NCBI GenBank assembly: GCA_009363875.1
Contig: CM018680.1
Span: 120,167,027-120,231,026, forward strand
Direction: 5' to 3'
DNA from: Mikania micrantha
Taxonomy: Eukaryota > Streptophyta > Magnoliopsida > Asterales > Asteraceae
DNA length: 64,000 nucleotides
Shown here: piece after piece, positions 1-12,009 of the stretch
How positions within the stretch are numbered: position 1 is the first letter of the stretch
Layout: the number at the start of each line of letters is the position of its first letter
Made by a program: the position numbers and the translations under genes
Notes under the pieces: model-generated
Databases searched by the model: none
What the model saw: the letters and a program-made list of their open reading frames with translations, nothing else
Told to the model about the DNA's origin: nothing

Positions 1-908
1 ATCCATAGATGTATCATCACCGCCTTCTGTGGCTGTTTTCACTTCTTCTGCAATTTTTTGTTGGATCAATGGGTGCTTGCAAATAATGTAAAAGAACCAT
101 GTCAGAGTGTTTGCAGAAGTATCCTTTCCAGCAATTACAAAACTCAGGATTATGTCTCGCAGATACTTGTCGTTCATATTCTCTGGATCCTTTACACTTT
201 CCATCAAAAATCTTGATAATATATCTTCTCTATCTCTCTATTATCATATGATTAATGAAATTAAACAGTATTTAAGCATAATAATACAACAATCACAGTT
301 TCAGCTGGGAAAAGAAAGAGTTTACCCACATGAACATCTTTGTTTTTCATCTGCTCCCTCTTGTTTCTTATCAATCCGTACACAAAGTTGTCGATGATTC
401 GGATATTTTTTTTAATTTCAGCTTCGGAACCAATATTAAAATACTTCTTTACTTTCCACAGAAGATCGAAATATCGGCAAAAGACTAAACTATTTGACTC
501 ATCAAAGGCTTTCAAAAACTGATTATTTGCCTCGTCTAACCCTGATAGAGTATCAAGATCGAACCCAAATCCCACCTTGAATATAGAATCTAAAGTAGAT
601 TTCATCAACAGATCCTAAAGAAAAAAACAAATCAGCAAATCAAAACAAAACAGAACTATGTGGATTTCATAATTCTGAAGTGAATTTCTTGCCTGCAAAT
701 TCATCTTTTCCTCAACAGAAGCTGCTAATGAAATCTTTTTGGCGAGTTTAGCGCCAATGGACCTAAAAATAACACTACTAAAATCTCTTAAATTCCTGGT
801 TGAGAACTCAAAGCTTGCAAGTTTCCGTTGATGGAGCCATTTATCTCCATCCACCGCGAAAATCCCATTCCCAAAGAGATCCCTCATTATAACATGATTG
901 TGCTTCCC
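1..908 (-). CDS. Cytochrome P450, CYP704-like (fatty-acid hydroxylase type), 5' and 3' partial
   Basis: Heme-thiolate monooxygenase fragment; CYP704 members hydroxylate long-chain fatty acids at the endoplasmic reticulum (family knowledge). Three exons are read on the minus strand: 693-908, 326-614 and 1-233. Reading enters the first with GKHNHVIMRDLFGNGIF after a TATAG acceptor. The helix-C WxxxR motif is KWLHQR, and FSTRNLRDFSS follows. Exon 2 carries DLLMKSTLDSIFKVGFGFDL. Exon 3 carries the I-helix AGKDTSA oxygen-activation motif, then TWFFYIICKHP. Junctions keep frame (phase 0 at 692/615, phase 1 at 325/234). The membrane-anchor N-terminus should lie right of 908 but is not seen before or after the N gap. 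The ExxR, PERF and heme Cys motifs should lie beyond the left edge. No stop or frameshift occurs in the visible exons, so this is probably a real gene. Family confidence is high, subfamily (704C?) moderate. Confidence 0.85.
615..692 (-). other. GC-AG intron in the CYP704-like gene
   Basis: On the minus strand the upstream exon ends AATTTGCAG and the intron begins GCAAGAAATT, then ends CTTTAG before GATCTGTTG. Joining CAG to GATCTG gives the family-conserved NLQDLLMKS. No nearby GT donor keeps that sequence. CAG|GCAAG is the usual form of plant GC donors. The intron is 78 bp. The next intron (234-325, 92 bp) is GT-AG. Confidence 0.8.
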
Positions 909-963
909 CTATAATTAAAATTAAATCAAATAAATTGCAAACGTTTATCAGATCAGCAGTATA

Positions 964-1063
964 NNNNNNNNNNNNNNNNNNNNNNNNNNNNNNNNNNNNN
1001 NNNNNNNNNNNNNNNNNNNNNNNNNNNNNNNNNNNNNNNNNNNNNNNNNNNNNNNNNNNNNNN
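964..1063. other. Assembly gap, exactly 100 N
   Basis: A run of exactly 100 unknown bases, the usual placeholder for a scaffold join of unknown size. It sits 55 bp upstream of the first visible P450 exon, so the missing 5' exon may lie in unsequenced DNA, or the two flanks may not be truly adjacent. Confidence 0.99.
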
Positions 1064-1620
1064 ACATTTTAAGACACAATAATGTCGCATAATACATGAT
1101 GTCAAGCAAATATGACATAATAACGAGTATAAATAACACAATGATATTTAAAAAGACACAATTACCTGTAATAAAAACACAATGACAAGTATGAACAATT
1201 TTGTACAGGATTGTATATTTTGTTTAGGTCATTGTGCCTCTTGTACATGTCATTATGCCTTTTATTATGCCTTTTGTGTTTCTTTTCAATGTGTGTTTTT
1301 CTGAACAATTTAGACACGATGATGTTACAGAATACATAATGTTAACCAAAGATAACACAATGACGAGTATAATGATGAGGATAACAATTTTGTACAGATA
1401 GTTTGTCTTTTGTAAAGATCATTGTGTCTTTGTGTTTCTGTTCTATGTTATGTGTTTCCTAAACAATTTTAAGACTAATATGTTGCAGAATACAATAATG
1501 TTACGAAAGAATGGCATAATGACGAGTATGAATAAATAATGATCTTTAAACAAACATAATAACCTGTAAAAAATCACAATTACCTGTAAGAAAAACACAA
1601 AAAGTTAATTATACACAAAT
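1064..1620. repeat. Degenerate tandem repeat, AT-rich
   Basis: Blocks such as CAATTTTAAGAC, AGAATACATAATGTTA, GACGAGTAT and AACAATTTTGTACAG recur two or three times in the same order with many substitutions. This suggests an old tandem array of roughly 150-250 bp units. The array abuts the gap and may explain the assembly break. No coding potential is seen. Confidence 0.5.
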
Positions 1621-3960
1621 TTTTAAGAAAGAAACAATGACGATAAATTAACAATGAGCTGATTTTCATTTTTATAGCAAAATTATACTCATTTTTAAAG
1701 ATAAAAAATGCTCGTTTTTATGATATATTTTTTAAAAAAAATAATATCGTATGTGTTAAAATATGAACATTTAAAAATGTGGAGGGGAAAACGGTTATGA
1801 CTAAATTACCATCTAAAAATTTTTCTCTCTAAAATTTGAAATTTTTAATCTTAAATTTAATCTCATGATTTAATGATTTAATAATACATCTTAGTCTTTT
1901 TAGGATAATAAAACTATTTAATTGAATCAAATCATAAAATATAGTTTTTATTCATACATATATATTAAATAGAATTTAATAATTAAAAAAAATAAAAAAA
2001 GATAGTGATTGATACACGGATGTATCAAAAACCTAACCTTAAAAGAAAAACTCATGTGGAATACCAAATAAATAGGATACATTGTATATACTAATCAAAT
2101 TTTCATGGCAAACCCAATATATTTTTGAATGTTTTGCACCAAGTACGATGTTATTTATATGTTTAATGGAAAGTTATATATCTATCCATCAACGTCATCT
2201 ATGAGTAAATGTGGAGTAATGTTTTAATTAAGAGATGATCAAATATCTAATCCTTCTAAAAAAATCTAATAAAAAAAGCTTAAGAAGTAATCTAAAATTT
2301 AAAAGGATCCCAATTTAATTTTACATTTAGTCATTATGTTTTACGTTTCAGACCATTGTTGTGTAACATGTATTTATCATTATATTTTACGTTTTGGCTT
2401 ATTTCATGGTAATTTTTTTTTTTCATTTCTATTTTGTTAGATAATATTTATTTAATCATTAATGATGTTTTACATAAAAAATATATAATATGTTACTTTA
2501 CCATTATGTTTTCATTTTCAAAAAAACAAACACTTCAAGTTTTTCAGAACCGATTATCTAAATTTGTTGGCAGTTATGGGCATATACGAATTAGTACAAA
2601 TTTTCTTAGTTAAAAGTATCGTTTTTTCAATTGATGTCTAAGAAAGGAAAATGATAACACACAATATGTAACATATCAACTTGACATAGTCAAATATTAT
2701 GTTTTATAAGATATCTAGTTCAGTTTTTTTATGATGAAAAAAGGTAGCGTGTTGTTCTGTTTAACTAGTACGTAAGATAAGCTGTTGTATATATGTTATT
2801 CTTTGTTACATATAATCACGCAAGTATAACCGTTGACTTGTCATCTTGGCCAAATTGTTTTTGCAAGTCTACATTTGTTATAAGAGATAAGCTCAAGAAC
2901 TCTTATGACATTGTCTTGTATGCTCATTGAATTAAGCGATTGTTGACTTTGGTTTTCTTTAATTTTGGAGCTAACTAGTTTTTCAAATACGTCATGTTAT
3001 TCTTTAATCATTAATTAGCGTGTTTTTAATTTTATAAATAAAAGAAGTAGCAACTAGATTTGAAACGAAATAATAAAATGATGAACGTAGTACACTTCCA
3101 ACCCTAAAAGTGTAGTACACTTCTAAAACCCTAAATGGAGCATTGTAAAATAGAGATGATGTCGTGTAATGTGATGCTTGTACTTAGTATGCTATAGCAT
3201 TCACTCGTACTTTGTAAGACAAAGAAAATGCTCTAATTTGGCATCAAATATCATAAGGTTTAAGTCTCACTTGAAAAAATATATTTTAGGTAGGTCAGCT
3301 GTTTTACCACAGTAGGTCTTCGAATTGTGGATTTTTCTTGAATGGTAGATGAGCTGGGTCACCAACAATGTCTGAGTTTCTCGAACGTTGGTGACCTTTA
3401 GTTATTGGGTATACCCGAATAACCTCGTTTAAAAAGTATTCGTTGACCGTTAAAAAAGGAAAATATTATACATGTACCTATAATCGCTTTCGTAATATTC
3501 ATGTAAATTAATTAACTAGTTGGACAATCTTTATATTACATGAGCTAAATATTAAAATAATATAATTAATAATGTGTACTTATCTACTTGTTATTAGTTG
3601 AATGAAAATGAGTTTGAGACAAAGAAAAGTTCTAACTAAATAAATAAGAAATATATATTATTATTAAAATAAGAAACATATTAATTACATATTATTATGA
3701 AAATAAAGAACATATTAAAAGTAAAATAAGGGAGAAAACAAAAATTTAGTGAATAATATGATGATAGGTGTTATATATATAACATTTTTCTTTATTATAA
3801 TTAAAAATAAACTATATTGATCAATATAGGCTTCACAGCAAAACTCGATATATTTTTCAATATTGCACGAACGACGATGTTATACGTTTTTTTTTGGAGG
3901 GAATTATCTTGCATATTTTAGTTTCTCTAAAAGTATTATAATTTAATTTTCCAATTAGTT
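1621..3960. other. AT-rich intergenic DNA, no recognisable feature
   Basis: No open frame, RNA gene, terminal repeat pair or target duplication could be supported here. The sequence is AT-rich with many homopolymer runs and reads like decayed transposon and intergenic DNA. Confidence 0.6.
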
Positions 3961-3964
3961 TGAC

Positions 3965-4565
3965 TAAGAGTATGCTTGGTTAGGTTTGAATAGGTTTGAA
4001 TAGGTCTAAATTTGATGGTTATTCAGACCGTTTGTTCAACAAAAAAAATGTATCTAAACGGAATGAAAATATCTGAATGAAGGTCTGAATGATTCAGATA
4101 TTAGATCAAGTATGAATGGAAGAAAATGGGGCCGCTCACCTCTGACCGACCGACTGAAACAGACATTTCCGCCCTCCCTCTGCCACATCGTCACCGTACC
4201 TCTGACTGATCGAAGAAGACATCGTCCTTCCGCCTCCACACACTCCGAACACGAAGACGGGTCGGCGATGACGCGGTCGAATATGGCTGGGAACATCGAC
4301 GGCGAAGAGTTGGCGGCGAAGACGAGTCGATGATGACGATTCGGCGATGATGCGGTCGAACACGGCCGGGAACATTGACAGTGAAGAGGATGCGTCGAAG
4401 ACAGTTCAAACAACGACGCCATGTGTGGGGCGACCATTTGGGGGTTTTCCAAAGAATTTGGGTATTTTGTATATTTATTTTGATATTGAACCAAACAGTC
4501 TTAACTGCTTCTGCACTTACTGGTTCAAACTCTCTTAACCATATAGACATCTTAACCATTTAACA
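3965..4565. mobile_element. Candidate MITE-like element with a GC-rich core
   Basis: Starts with a duplicated AGGTTTGAAT and TTCAGACC/GATTCAGA motifs and ends in TTAACCATTTAACACTTA. These motifs resemble another element end at 19835-19865 (GATTCAGACCCAACC). The core at 4110-4430 is much more GC-rich than its surroundings, with no coding sequence I recognise. No clean target duplication was found, so boundaries are approximate. Confidence 0.35.
4262..4402. repeat. Two-copy direct repeat, 79-bp period
   Basis: TCGGCGATGACGCGGTCGAA at 4262 recurs as TCGGCGATGATGCGGTCGAA at 4341. Each copy is followed by a GGGAACATYGACRGYGAAGAG-like stretch. The duplication lies in the GC-rich core and creates overlapping long open frames on both strands that I do not accept as genes. 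Confidence 0.6.
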
Positions 4566-4570
4566 CTTAG

Positions 4571-4900
4571 GTGTTGTTCGTTTTTTCCCAAAAAGTAGAT
4601 TCTCTGCTCTGCTCCTACTCCTTTGCGCCACACAGACCACATGATGACATTGTCATATGCAGACTGTTTGTTTTTTTTGAAGATGTTTTATTAAAAAGGT
4701 ATGCGAGAGCTCTTCTTGGTGTAAATCTATCCCAACAACTTCAAAGATCTTCTAAGGTAGCAGAGACCACCCTCACCTTCCACCACCACCGTCGGCCACC
4801 CCATCAACACCACCACCACCACCGTCCGTAAACCACCACTAGTTTTTTTAACAGTCAACAGACGTTAAAAAACAAACATACTTCTTCTTGAAGACTGCAG
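4571..4900. mobile_element. Possible MITE remnant with CAC microsatellite
   Basis: GTGTTGTTCGTTTTTTCC near 4570, TGCAGACTGTTTG near 4658 and CTTCTTGAAGACTGCAG near 4890 form loosely inverted motifs around a (CAC)n tract at about 4788-4825. No target duplication could be confirmed. Confidence 0.25.
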
Positions 4901-5979
4901 AGATTTGGTCCACCTCTTATTCTATAAATGTTTGCAGATGTGTGTAACACTCTAACTTCTTTCACGTTTACACGTGTCAAATTTTGGTCCCAGTTTAAAA
5001 ACTTTACCACAAAATCATGTTCGGAAGCGTGAAATCACTATTTCATAAGTTAAACGCACCATTTACATCTATGATTAATAAAAACCAGTGTGTTTAATTT
5101 AATATCACCAAAGATTTACATAACACTTGATTCCGCCTCATAAGGTGCCCGATCTGATCGTCCGATGCATATCTATTTTTTTTACTTGTAACATCACATA
5201 TAAGGTCACAATTAATTCATATGAACTAAGTAAGTAACCCCTTCCCCAAAGTTCCAAAACTCATTCTAACACATCCACATACATATTATATCGGATGTTT
5301 ATCATGTTTAGATCATAATACGTCATATTCAAACATCTAATTGCACAAAACACACTTTTTATGCATTTATTTTCCCTTAATGGGTCATTTTCATAAATAT
5401 GATCATATGACCTAATCCAATTCTATTACCAAGCACCTCTGACTAATTTAAAACATCATAAATATCATATATACTCCATTGGCTACACCAATATCCACAC
5501 ACTTGTGGTTTAATTTATTAGCAATCGAATCATTCGATTTATCACACACCTGTGATTTAATTTACAATATAATAATATCAAAGTATTATTCATCAACTAT
5601 TATTTACAATAGTTTAATCATGATCATACTATGGTGTTCACACTCCTGTTCTTCCACCATAGCTATTTGACAACACCTCTGACTATCCCCACAACTGTGG
5701 TTTCATACATATATTAAGTCTTAAATGTTCACCCACCGGTCCTTCCATCTAAGACATTTTTTACACCTCTAGCTATCTACACATTTGTGGTTTCATACAT
5801 ATTTTAAGTCTTAAGATGTTCACCCACCGGTCCTTCCATCTAAGACAATTGCTAACACCCCTAGCTATTCACACATTTGTGGTTTCATACATATATTAAG
5901 TCTTAAGATGTTCACCCACCGGTCCTTCCATCTAAGACATTTGCTAGCACATCTAGCTATCCAAACATTTGTAGTTACA

Positions 5980-7664
5980 TGATGTGTGCAAAGTAGTTTA
6001 ATTAAAATTAATAAAAATCAAAACTAACCTAGACACTAAGTAATACTCTAAACTCTCTAAACTAAACTACTAACAGACAAGTGAACCTATCAAAAAGTAG
6101 TACAGAAAAGTAAGTCCGGATATCGAACCCACAGACTCCTATAGAAAATGCAAAATAAACTCAAGGACTTATCTATACAAAAGACTTAATTAAATTAAAT
6201 GTTTGAAAGGGGGGTGTTTGTGAATAACTGATTAAAATGAAATTAATAAAATCTAGAAAATCAAATTAAGACTCAAATAGGAAAATGCAACTAAAACTCA
6301 CGAATGATGAAGTGACTACCTAGGGTTTACTCTATACATGTCTAATGTGTTTATCAACACATTAGCTTATGGAACTTATGTTTGGAACCAGGATCTTTGA
6401 ATATTAGCTTATCAACAAATTAGATATTCTTTAACCATTTTCAAAGATTTCAACTAAATTGTCTATAAGTATCTTAAACACCGGTTTAGGTTAATTACTC
6501 TCACAAGTTAACCAACCCATTAATGGTTTATCCTAAAGACCATCTACCTCACGGAAAGGAAAGTCTCACTGCATGAAATGCAAGGGATAGACAGGTAATT
6601 CATCTTGGATTTAGCATACAAGACTATGTTCAGTTTACCTAATTTTGGTCTTTTCACAAAGACTCTAACTAGTTCTTAAACATGCAAGATATACTAACAA
6701 ACCCTCACCTCACGGCTATTGAATTTGGTTAAACATCTAATTCATTTGTGACTTAATTATTCCTCCTATGAACCACTACGTTTAGCAATCCATCTACAAA
6801 TCAACAACACCAAGTAAATGACCTAGCATGTGCCTATTACACGAAAGACATTCGCCAAAGCACACGAGGAAACAATAACTCAGATCACAAACATCATAAA
6901 CATTCATATACATCCAAGAATCCAAAACAAATCGTTAAACCATTGAAAAATCCAAACTTGTTCCACAATCAACCGTTATAAACATTAACATGCATAATTG
7001 TAAAACCCTAGGTGGTCTAAAGAGTTTAGCCACAAATCATACTAGATAAACATTAAGAACTAATGTCAAACACATCCCAAACATCATTCAACTGAGAATA
7101 ACAAGAAAGAAAGAAGAACCGATCACGTTACACCCTTCGGATCACTCGTATAGGGCTTCCCGATGATCAAACTCGACTCCAATCTCGTCCTTTAGCTTCT
7201 AGTCGCCTCCCAAGTCGTCTCTGATCGTCCAAAATCGAATATCTCGCCTCCAGCCGTTTCAAAAACATAAAACTCGAATTTCTGGAATTTCAACACTGTC
7301 GCGATACGCGACAGGCCTTTGCTTACCCTTCGCGCTACGCGACGGGTCCCACTACCCGCAATCATTAAAAAGGGCAAAACTGACTTTTCCACCTGTCGCA
7401 CTACGCGACAGGGTTTTTTATGGGTGTCGCGATACGCGACAAGGGGAATTTCCAGAATTCTTCTTCCTTTGATCTTGAGTTTGTTCTCGTCCACCCGGGA
7501 GCTCGTTTTCTTGATCTTTTATACCAAAATATCATGCTTATTACCTGCAAGCAACAATTTATGGAATTGTGAAGAACCAAATCAATCGACTCTAAAATTG
7601 CCTAAAACTGTACGAAAACTAATTAAAAACAATTAGAAAAACATATGTGTTTTGCAACACATCA
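5980..7664. mobile_element. Nested solo LTR, 1685 bp
   Basis: Begins TGATGTGTGCAAAG and ends TTTTGCAACACATCA, giving TG...CA and about 13 bp of imperfect inverted ends. Both flanks carry TTACA (5975-5979 and 7665-7669). It interrupts the 92-bp repeat array of the older LTR, so it arrived later. Four TCGCGATACGCGA-type motifs lie in its right part. The strand of the parent element is not determinable. No coding sequence is present, and the open frames at about 7192-7636 are fortuitous. Confidence 0.85.
7299..7439. repeat. Four spaced near-palindromes TCGCGATACGCGA
   Basis: TCGCGATACGCGA at 7299-7311, TCGCGCTACGCGA at 7330-7342, TCGCACTACGCGA at 7396-7408 and TCGCGATACGCGA at 7427-7439. Each is a 13-mer with near dyad symmetry, flanked by similar GAC(A/G)GG bases. 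CpG density is far above the surrounding sequence. Confidence 0.85.
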
Positions 7665-9401
7665 TTACATATATATATATATATATATATTACGTCTTAA
7701 AATGGTCACCCACCGGTCCTTCCATCTAAGACAATTGCTAGCACCTCTAGCTATCCACACATTTGTGGTTTCGTACATATATTAAGTCTTAAGATGTTCA
7801 CCCATCGGTCCTTCCAGCTAAGACAATTGCTAGCTCCTCTAGCTATCCACACATATGTGGTTTCAACAATCTAGTTCACGGATTAACCGGTTATCCACAC
7901 TCTAGTGGTTTAATTGATCAATTTCACCGGCTCATCCGGCTAAATTTTAATGCATTTATATTATGCATACAACTCAAGCATAACATTCATTTTGAAACTA
8001 ATAATGCCTTCTCATAGGTCCTTTAACTCCATTAGTTTCACTAGTCAAGTTATGCAAAATCATTATATAAACATCCAAATCATATTAATCAATCACCGGC
8101 TCATCCGGTTATTCTAATAGAAGTATATTGCATATATGTTTCTTATTGAAACTTAACAAACATAATCTAATGGATTTCTCATCCAATAGTTTCAATCACA
8201 TATGTAAACATCATTTACATATTTCAAGCACACAAGTAGACTCTTTCTACTACTTATATGTAATGTTACAGTAAATTGGGTAACTTACCCGGTTCAAACG
8301 GTTGTTCACTTCCTACAACCTTATTTCCACTTATGTGAATTGTCCCGTGACTTTCTGCACCAACACCTAGTTGTAATTCAAATATGTACAACTAGTTCAA
8401 TACACACAACATCTATACATATAACACATTGATTCAAACTCGTTTGAATCTCATTACTCATTATGTGGTTTTCATAAGTCAAGTTAGTAGTTTACCCATT
8501 ATATTTATGTCAAAATCATTGACTTTCAATTCTCAAGCATTTAATCAATACTTGATGTGAACCCAATAATTTAACTAATCTTGGTGATGTTTAAACACCA
8601 ATCATCCTCCTTTTAAACTCCAAACTCACTAATTCATTACTTTATACAAGATTAGTCAAAATTTGATGCATATCTCATTCCAATACCATATTTTAATCAC
8701 CCTACTAGTTATCAAACACAATGATATGGATTTCATGATAACTGGACATTATAACGGCTCAAAACCAAGATTTCACCGTTAAAATATCAAGTTCTACGTT
8801 TCTAATTATTCCTAGTCGTCATCTAGGCAATAATCAACACCCATAACTATTATAATACCAGATATAATCCATATACTATCAAATCAGTAAGAGAGATTGA
8901 ATCGTTACCCTTTTGAACGGATTTTTCGGATGAAAATGATGATCAGGAGTTGTAGAAACGATCCCTAGCTCGATCCGTATGTTTGGATGGCTTCAAAACA
9001 CTGATTAGATGGTAGAAATTCGCCTTAGATCGTCTGGAAATTGAGTATTTTTGAACCAGAATGAGTTCTGATCGAGCAGATCAGATTTTTATGTAATCTG
9101 GGTCCGTCGCGTACCGTCAAGGATGGCAAAAGGGTCCTTCGCTTACCTCCACCGCCTTACTCAGATTTCGATTTTGTTTTCGCGATTCCGGGAGCATACG
9201 AATTCCGTTTTACGCGCCGTTTTCACCCACGTTCACGATTTTTCAAGCTTTTTCCAATGGTTATAATTTCAAGACCTGAAGAGTTCAAAATATTTGATCT
9301 CTTATTTTATGTTATATTCGACTCAGTGTATCTTGAAATCAGAGACTCGTTTTGTGATAAAAAAATGCTTGTGACCGTTTAAAACCGGTCGTTACAATGT
9401 G

Positions 9402-12001
9402 GTTCGAATACTGCATACATTTTACCTTTAAAAAACAAGCATCACCTTAGTGGTTTAGAGTTACCAAACGACTCCTAAGTGTTAAAAAACATAATAGAAG
9501 CTAATTTTTCAAAATAAATTTAATTTCATTTTCTATTTAAAAAAAGCAACGAATCTAAAAGTAGCATTTCAATTGTAATTTGAGTATGAGAATTCTTTTA
9601 ATGCTTGAATTTGGTTATTGTAATGGTTTGATTTGAAGTTAATAAATGTTTTGTTTGTGTTGTTAATAATAATGCATTAAATATTGAAACGTTATAATAT
9701 TACCATGATCTCATGAAAAATTAAGCTCGTGTCCGATGTATATTGCCGATGGTTGGTGTGTGAATTATTCAAAAGGTTTAAAAACCCAAAAAAAATATTA
9801 AATATATTTATAACATGTTAAACATGTATGTAGAACATATAAAATTCCTCTTTTTATTATCAAAAGAACATGAACAATTTCAAGAAATGAATCAACAACT
9901 TGTTTTCAATCAATGGATAGTTTATGGCACCAAATGGACACTATATCACATAACACATCCGAAATGTGTCATAAATGGTTGTGTACAATTTGTATGGTTT
10001 GATAACAACAACTATTGAGAACAGGAAACTAAAAGTCTTGACCTGACTATTGATATGAACACAATAGTGACACATATATTTTATTAGTGATAGAATTGTT
10101 TGGTTGAAGTTTAATATATGTCTATTATACATGTTGTGTATGATTATTTTGTCTGACTATATTAATAATGTGACTTTCATTTGGAATTAACTATTTACTC
10201 AAAAGTCCCATGTTAAAAACATACCGCAATCAGTTAACTTGTGAGCCAAATCGATGGACAAGTATTATATAGATTTATTCATGGTTGACATCCTTGTCTA
10301 GGGCTTGGTTGCACCAGCTAATGCCTAAGAATATGTAACTATATTAATATACATATACATTTTTTTTTGTTACAACATGGTAAACATGATGAATAACATT
10401 TGCATGGTGTGTTAGGGTTGACTAGTTACATGTTTGATTGTCGCCTTATGTTATATATACAACTCATAATGGTGATGCTTTAGTTTTGAAAGTTAATAAA
10501 CTTTCGAAGAAATACATTTATATTGCTTTGGTTTTGGAACATGTTAAACATTTGTTAGTCTTCAGGTTTTATTTTTGCTCACATGTTGAATTATTTGTTA
10601 GTTTGTTTTTGGATACTTTTGAACATTGTTTTGTATTTCATCTTAAAAGTAGGACCCTACAAATGGACATGCATGCTCAGAAAATTTATCAAATGTATGT
10701 CTTGTCACATTTATTTAAATGACATTTTGTGTTTCTCTTATATAAATGTCTTATGATATATGATAGATTGCATTCTCATGTTTATGCCGACAAAAGGGGT
10801 GTACATCATTTATATTGCATTCACTATACTTGTGTAAAAGCATGAAATATTACAGAATTGTTTGTGATGGAATTCCCACACAATTATTTATCAAGTTTAA
10901 AACATGTATGTTCATTCCCTTTTATGTTATATATTAAGGTAACTTGAAAAGCTCATGTTATGAGTTAAAAAAATCCTAAATAAAGCCTTTTGTTCATTAG
11001 GCCATATGTTATGAATCCTGAAGATTTGTACTCTTAAAACACTAACTCATGCTTGAAATATTTGATAAAACAAAACGCATTTATATATTCTCTTGCAAGC
11101 CAGGTGTCCATGATTCACTTACGTTGCATTATCATGTTCCTGTTTGACAAAATGTGACACAAAACAAGCAAGTCAGTGATCAAAACGTCAAGTAATAAAC
11201 CAAGACTCGCAAAAGGAAATTAATATGAAAACTAATTGTTTATCAACAGTCTAATTAATCACAAATCAGTAATTAATCGGATTTAAAATTATAGATAAAC
11301 AACAAGAAATTAAGTCAAACCCGAAAATTAATCAAATTAACCGATTCTCGTCCGAATATGATTAGTTATATGAAATTAGCCAATGAACTTTATACCATAT
11401 GTTAACATGCGAATCATGAAGTATCGAAGCCAAACAATCTAGAATATGAAAAGAAAAAAGAAGTAGAGGACTACAAACCGCATAATAGCCAATTCTTTAA
11501 ACCCTAGCCTTGAATTCATCCTAATAGCTCTAGATCTCGAATCCTACTTCGATTCGCCATCTTTGAATATAAACTCCGAGAAAAGGGGGTTTAATTGGTT
11601 GTTTATGGTTGATTCTAAGGTTTCAATAGCAAGGATAGTAGGGACTTGTTAAGGTTTGCCTCGCGGTCGACTATCAAGCTGAATATTCGCATAGGCGACA
11701 CATGTATTAAAGTTGTGGCGTGGGTACAAATTTGTTTGGCGGCCACTAAACCTATTGGTTAACCCCTGAAATTCCAATTTATCACTTTGAACCCTTCAAC
11801 TTCTATCAACTCGTTATGGTTTTGGCTTTCTTATAAAATAGGCTGGTAAGACATGCAACTTTAACATAAATCCAATAAATATATAAATTTAAAGAATTTG
11901 CAATAAAAACCATAAAAAAGCAAAGATAAAAACATTAAAAACGTGTAAGTATGAAAAAACTTTTTTGAATATACAATACAATCAAAGCAGGTAAAAAGAT
12001 A
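9402..12001. other. AT-rich intergenic DNA
   Basis: No supported gene or element. Open frames near 9815-10018 and 10438-10722 are low-complexity, AT-biased and match no family I know. The stretch at 11460-11720 looks like an old transposon relic but has no ends I can define. Confidence 0.5.
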
Positions 12002-12009
12002 TCCGCTCG

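Larger units (their letters stand above)
5673..7870. repeat. About 92-bp tandem repeat inside the solo LTR, split by an insertion
   Basis: Units contain CACATTTGTGGTTTCATAC, TTAAGTCTTAAGATGTTCAC and CACCGGTCCTTCCATCTAAG in that order. Starts near 5673, 5763, 5855 and 5947 give a 90-92-bp period. The array stops at 5979, where the nested LTR begins, and resumes at about 7690-7870 with two more units. The original array had about six units. Confidence 0.85.
4943..9396. mobile_element. Solo LTR (about 2.76 kb without its insertion)
   Basis: Begins TGTAACACTC and ends GGTCGTTACA, so it has TG...CA termini with TGTAAC/GTTACA inverted ends. The 5 bp on each side are identical: ATGTG at 4938-4942 and 9397-9401. 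A single LTR bounded by a target duplication is the signature of intra-element recombination that removed the interior and one LTR. It contains a nested solo LTR (5980-7664), so its own length is 2764 bp. Repeated CACCGGCTCATCCGG-like motifs are scattered through it. The length suits Ty3/gypsy, but no internal protein remains to confirm the family. A diverged relative lies at about 45480-46290. Confidence 0.85.

Noticed and set aside
4054..4563. Overlapping open frames up to 146 codons on both strands
   Set aside because: They lie in one GC-rich duplicated segment, have no family resemblance, and occur in several frames at once, as expected from composition.
7192..7636. Open frames of about 100 codons on opposite strands
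   Set aside because: They fall inside the nested solo LTR and run across the CpG-rich palindromes; no protein family fits.
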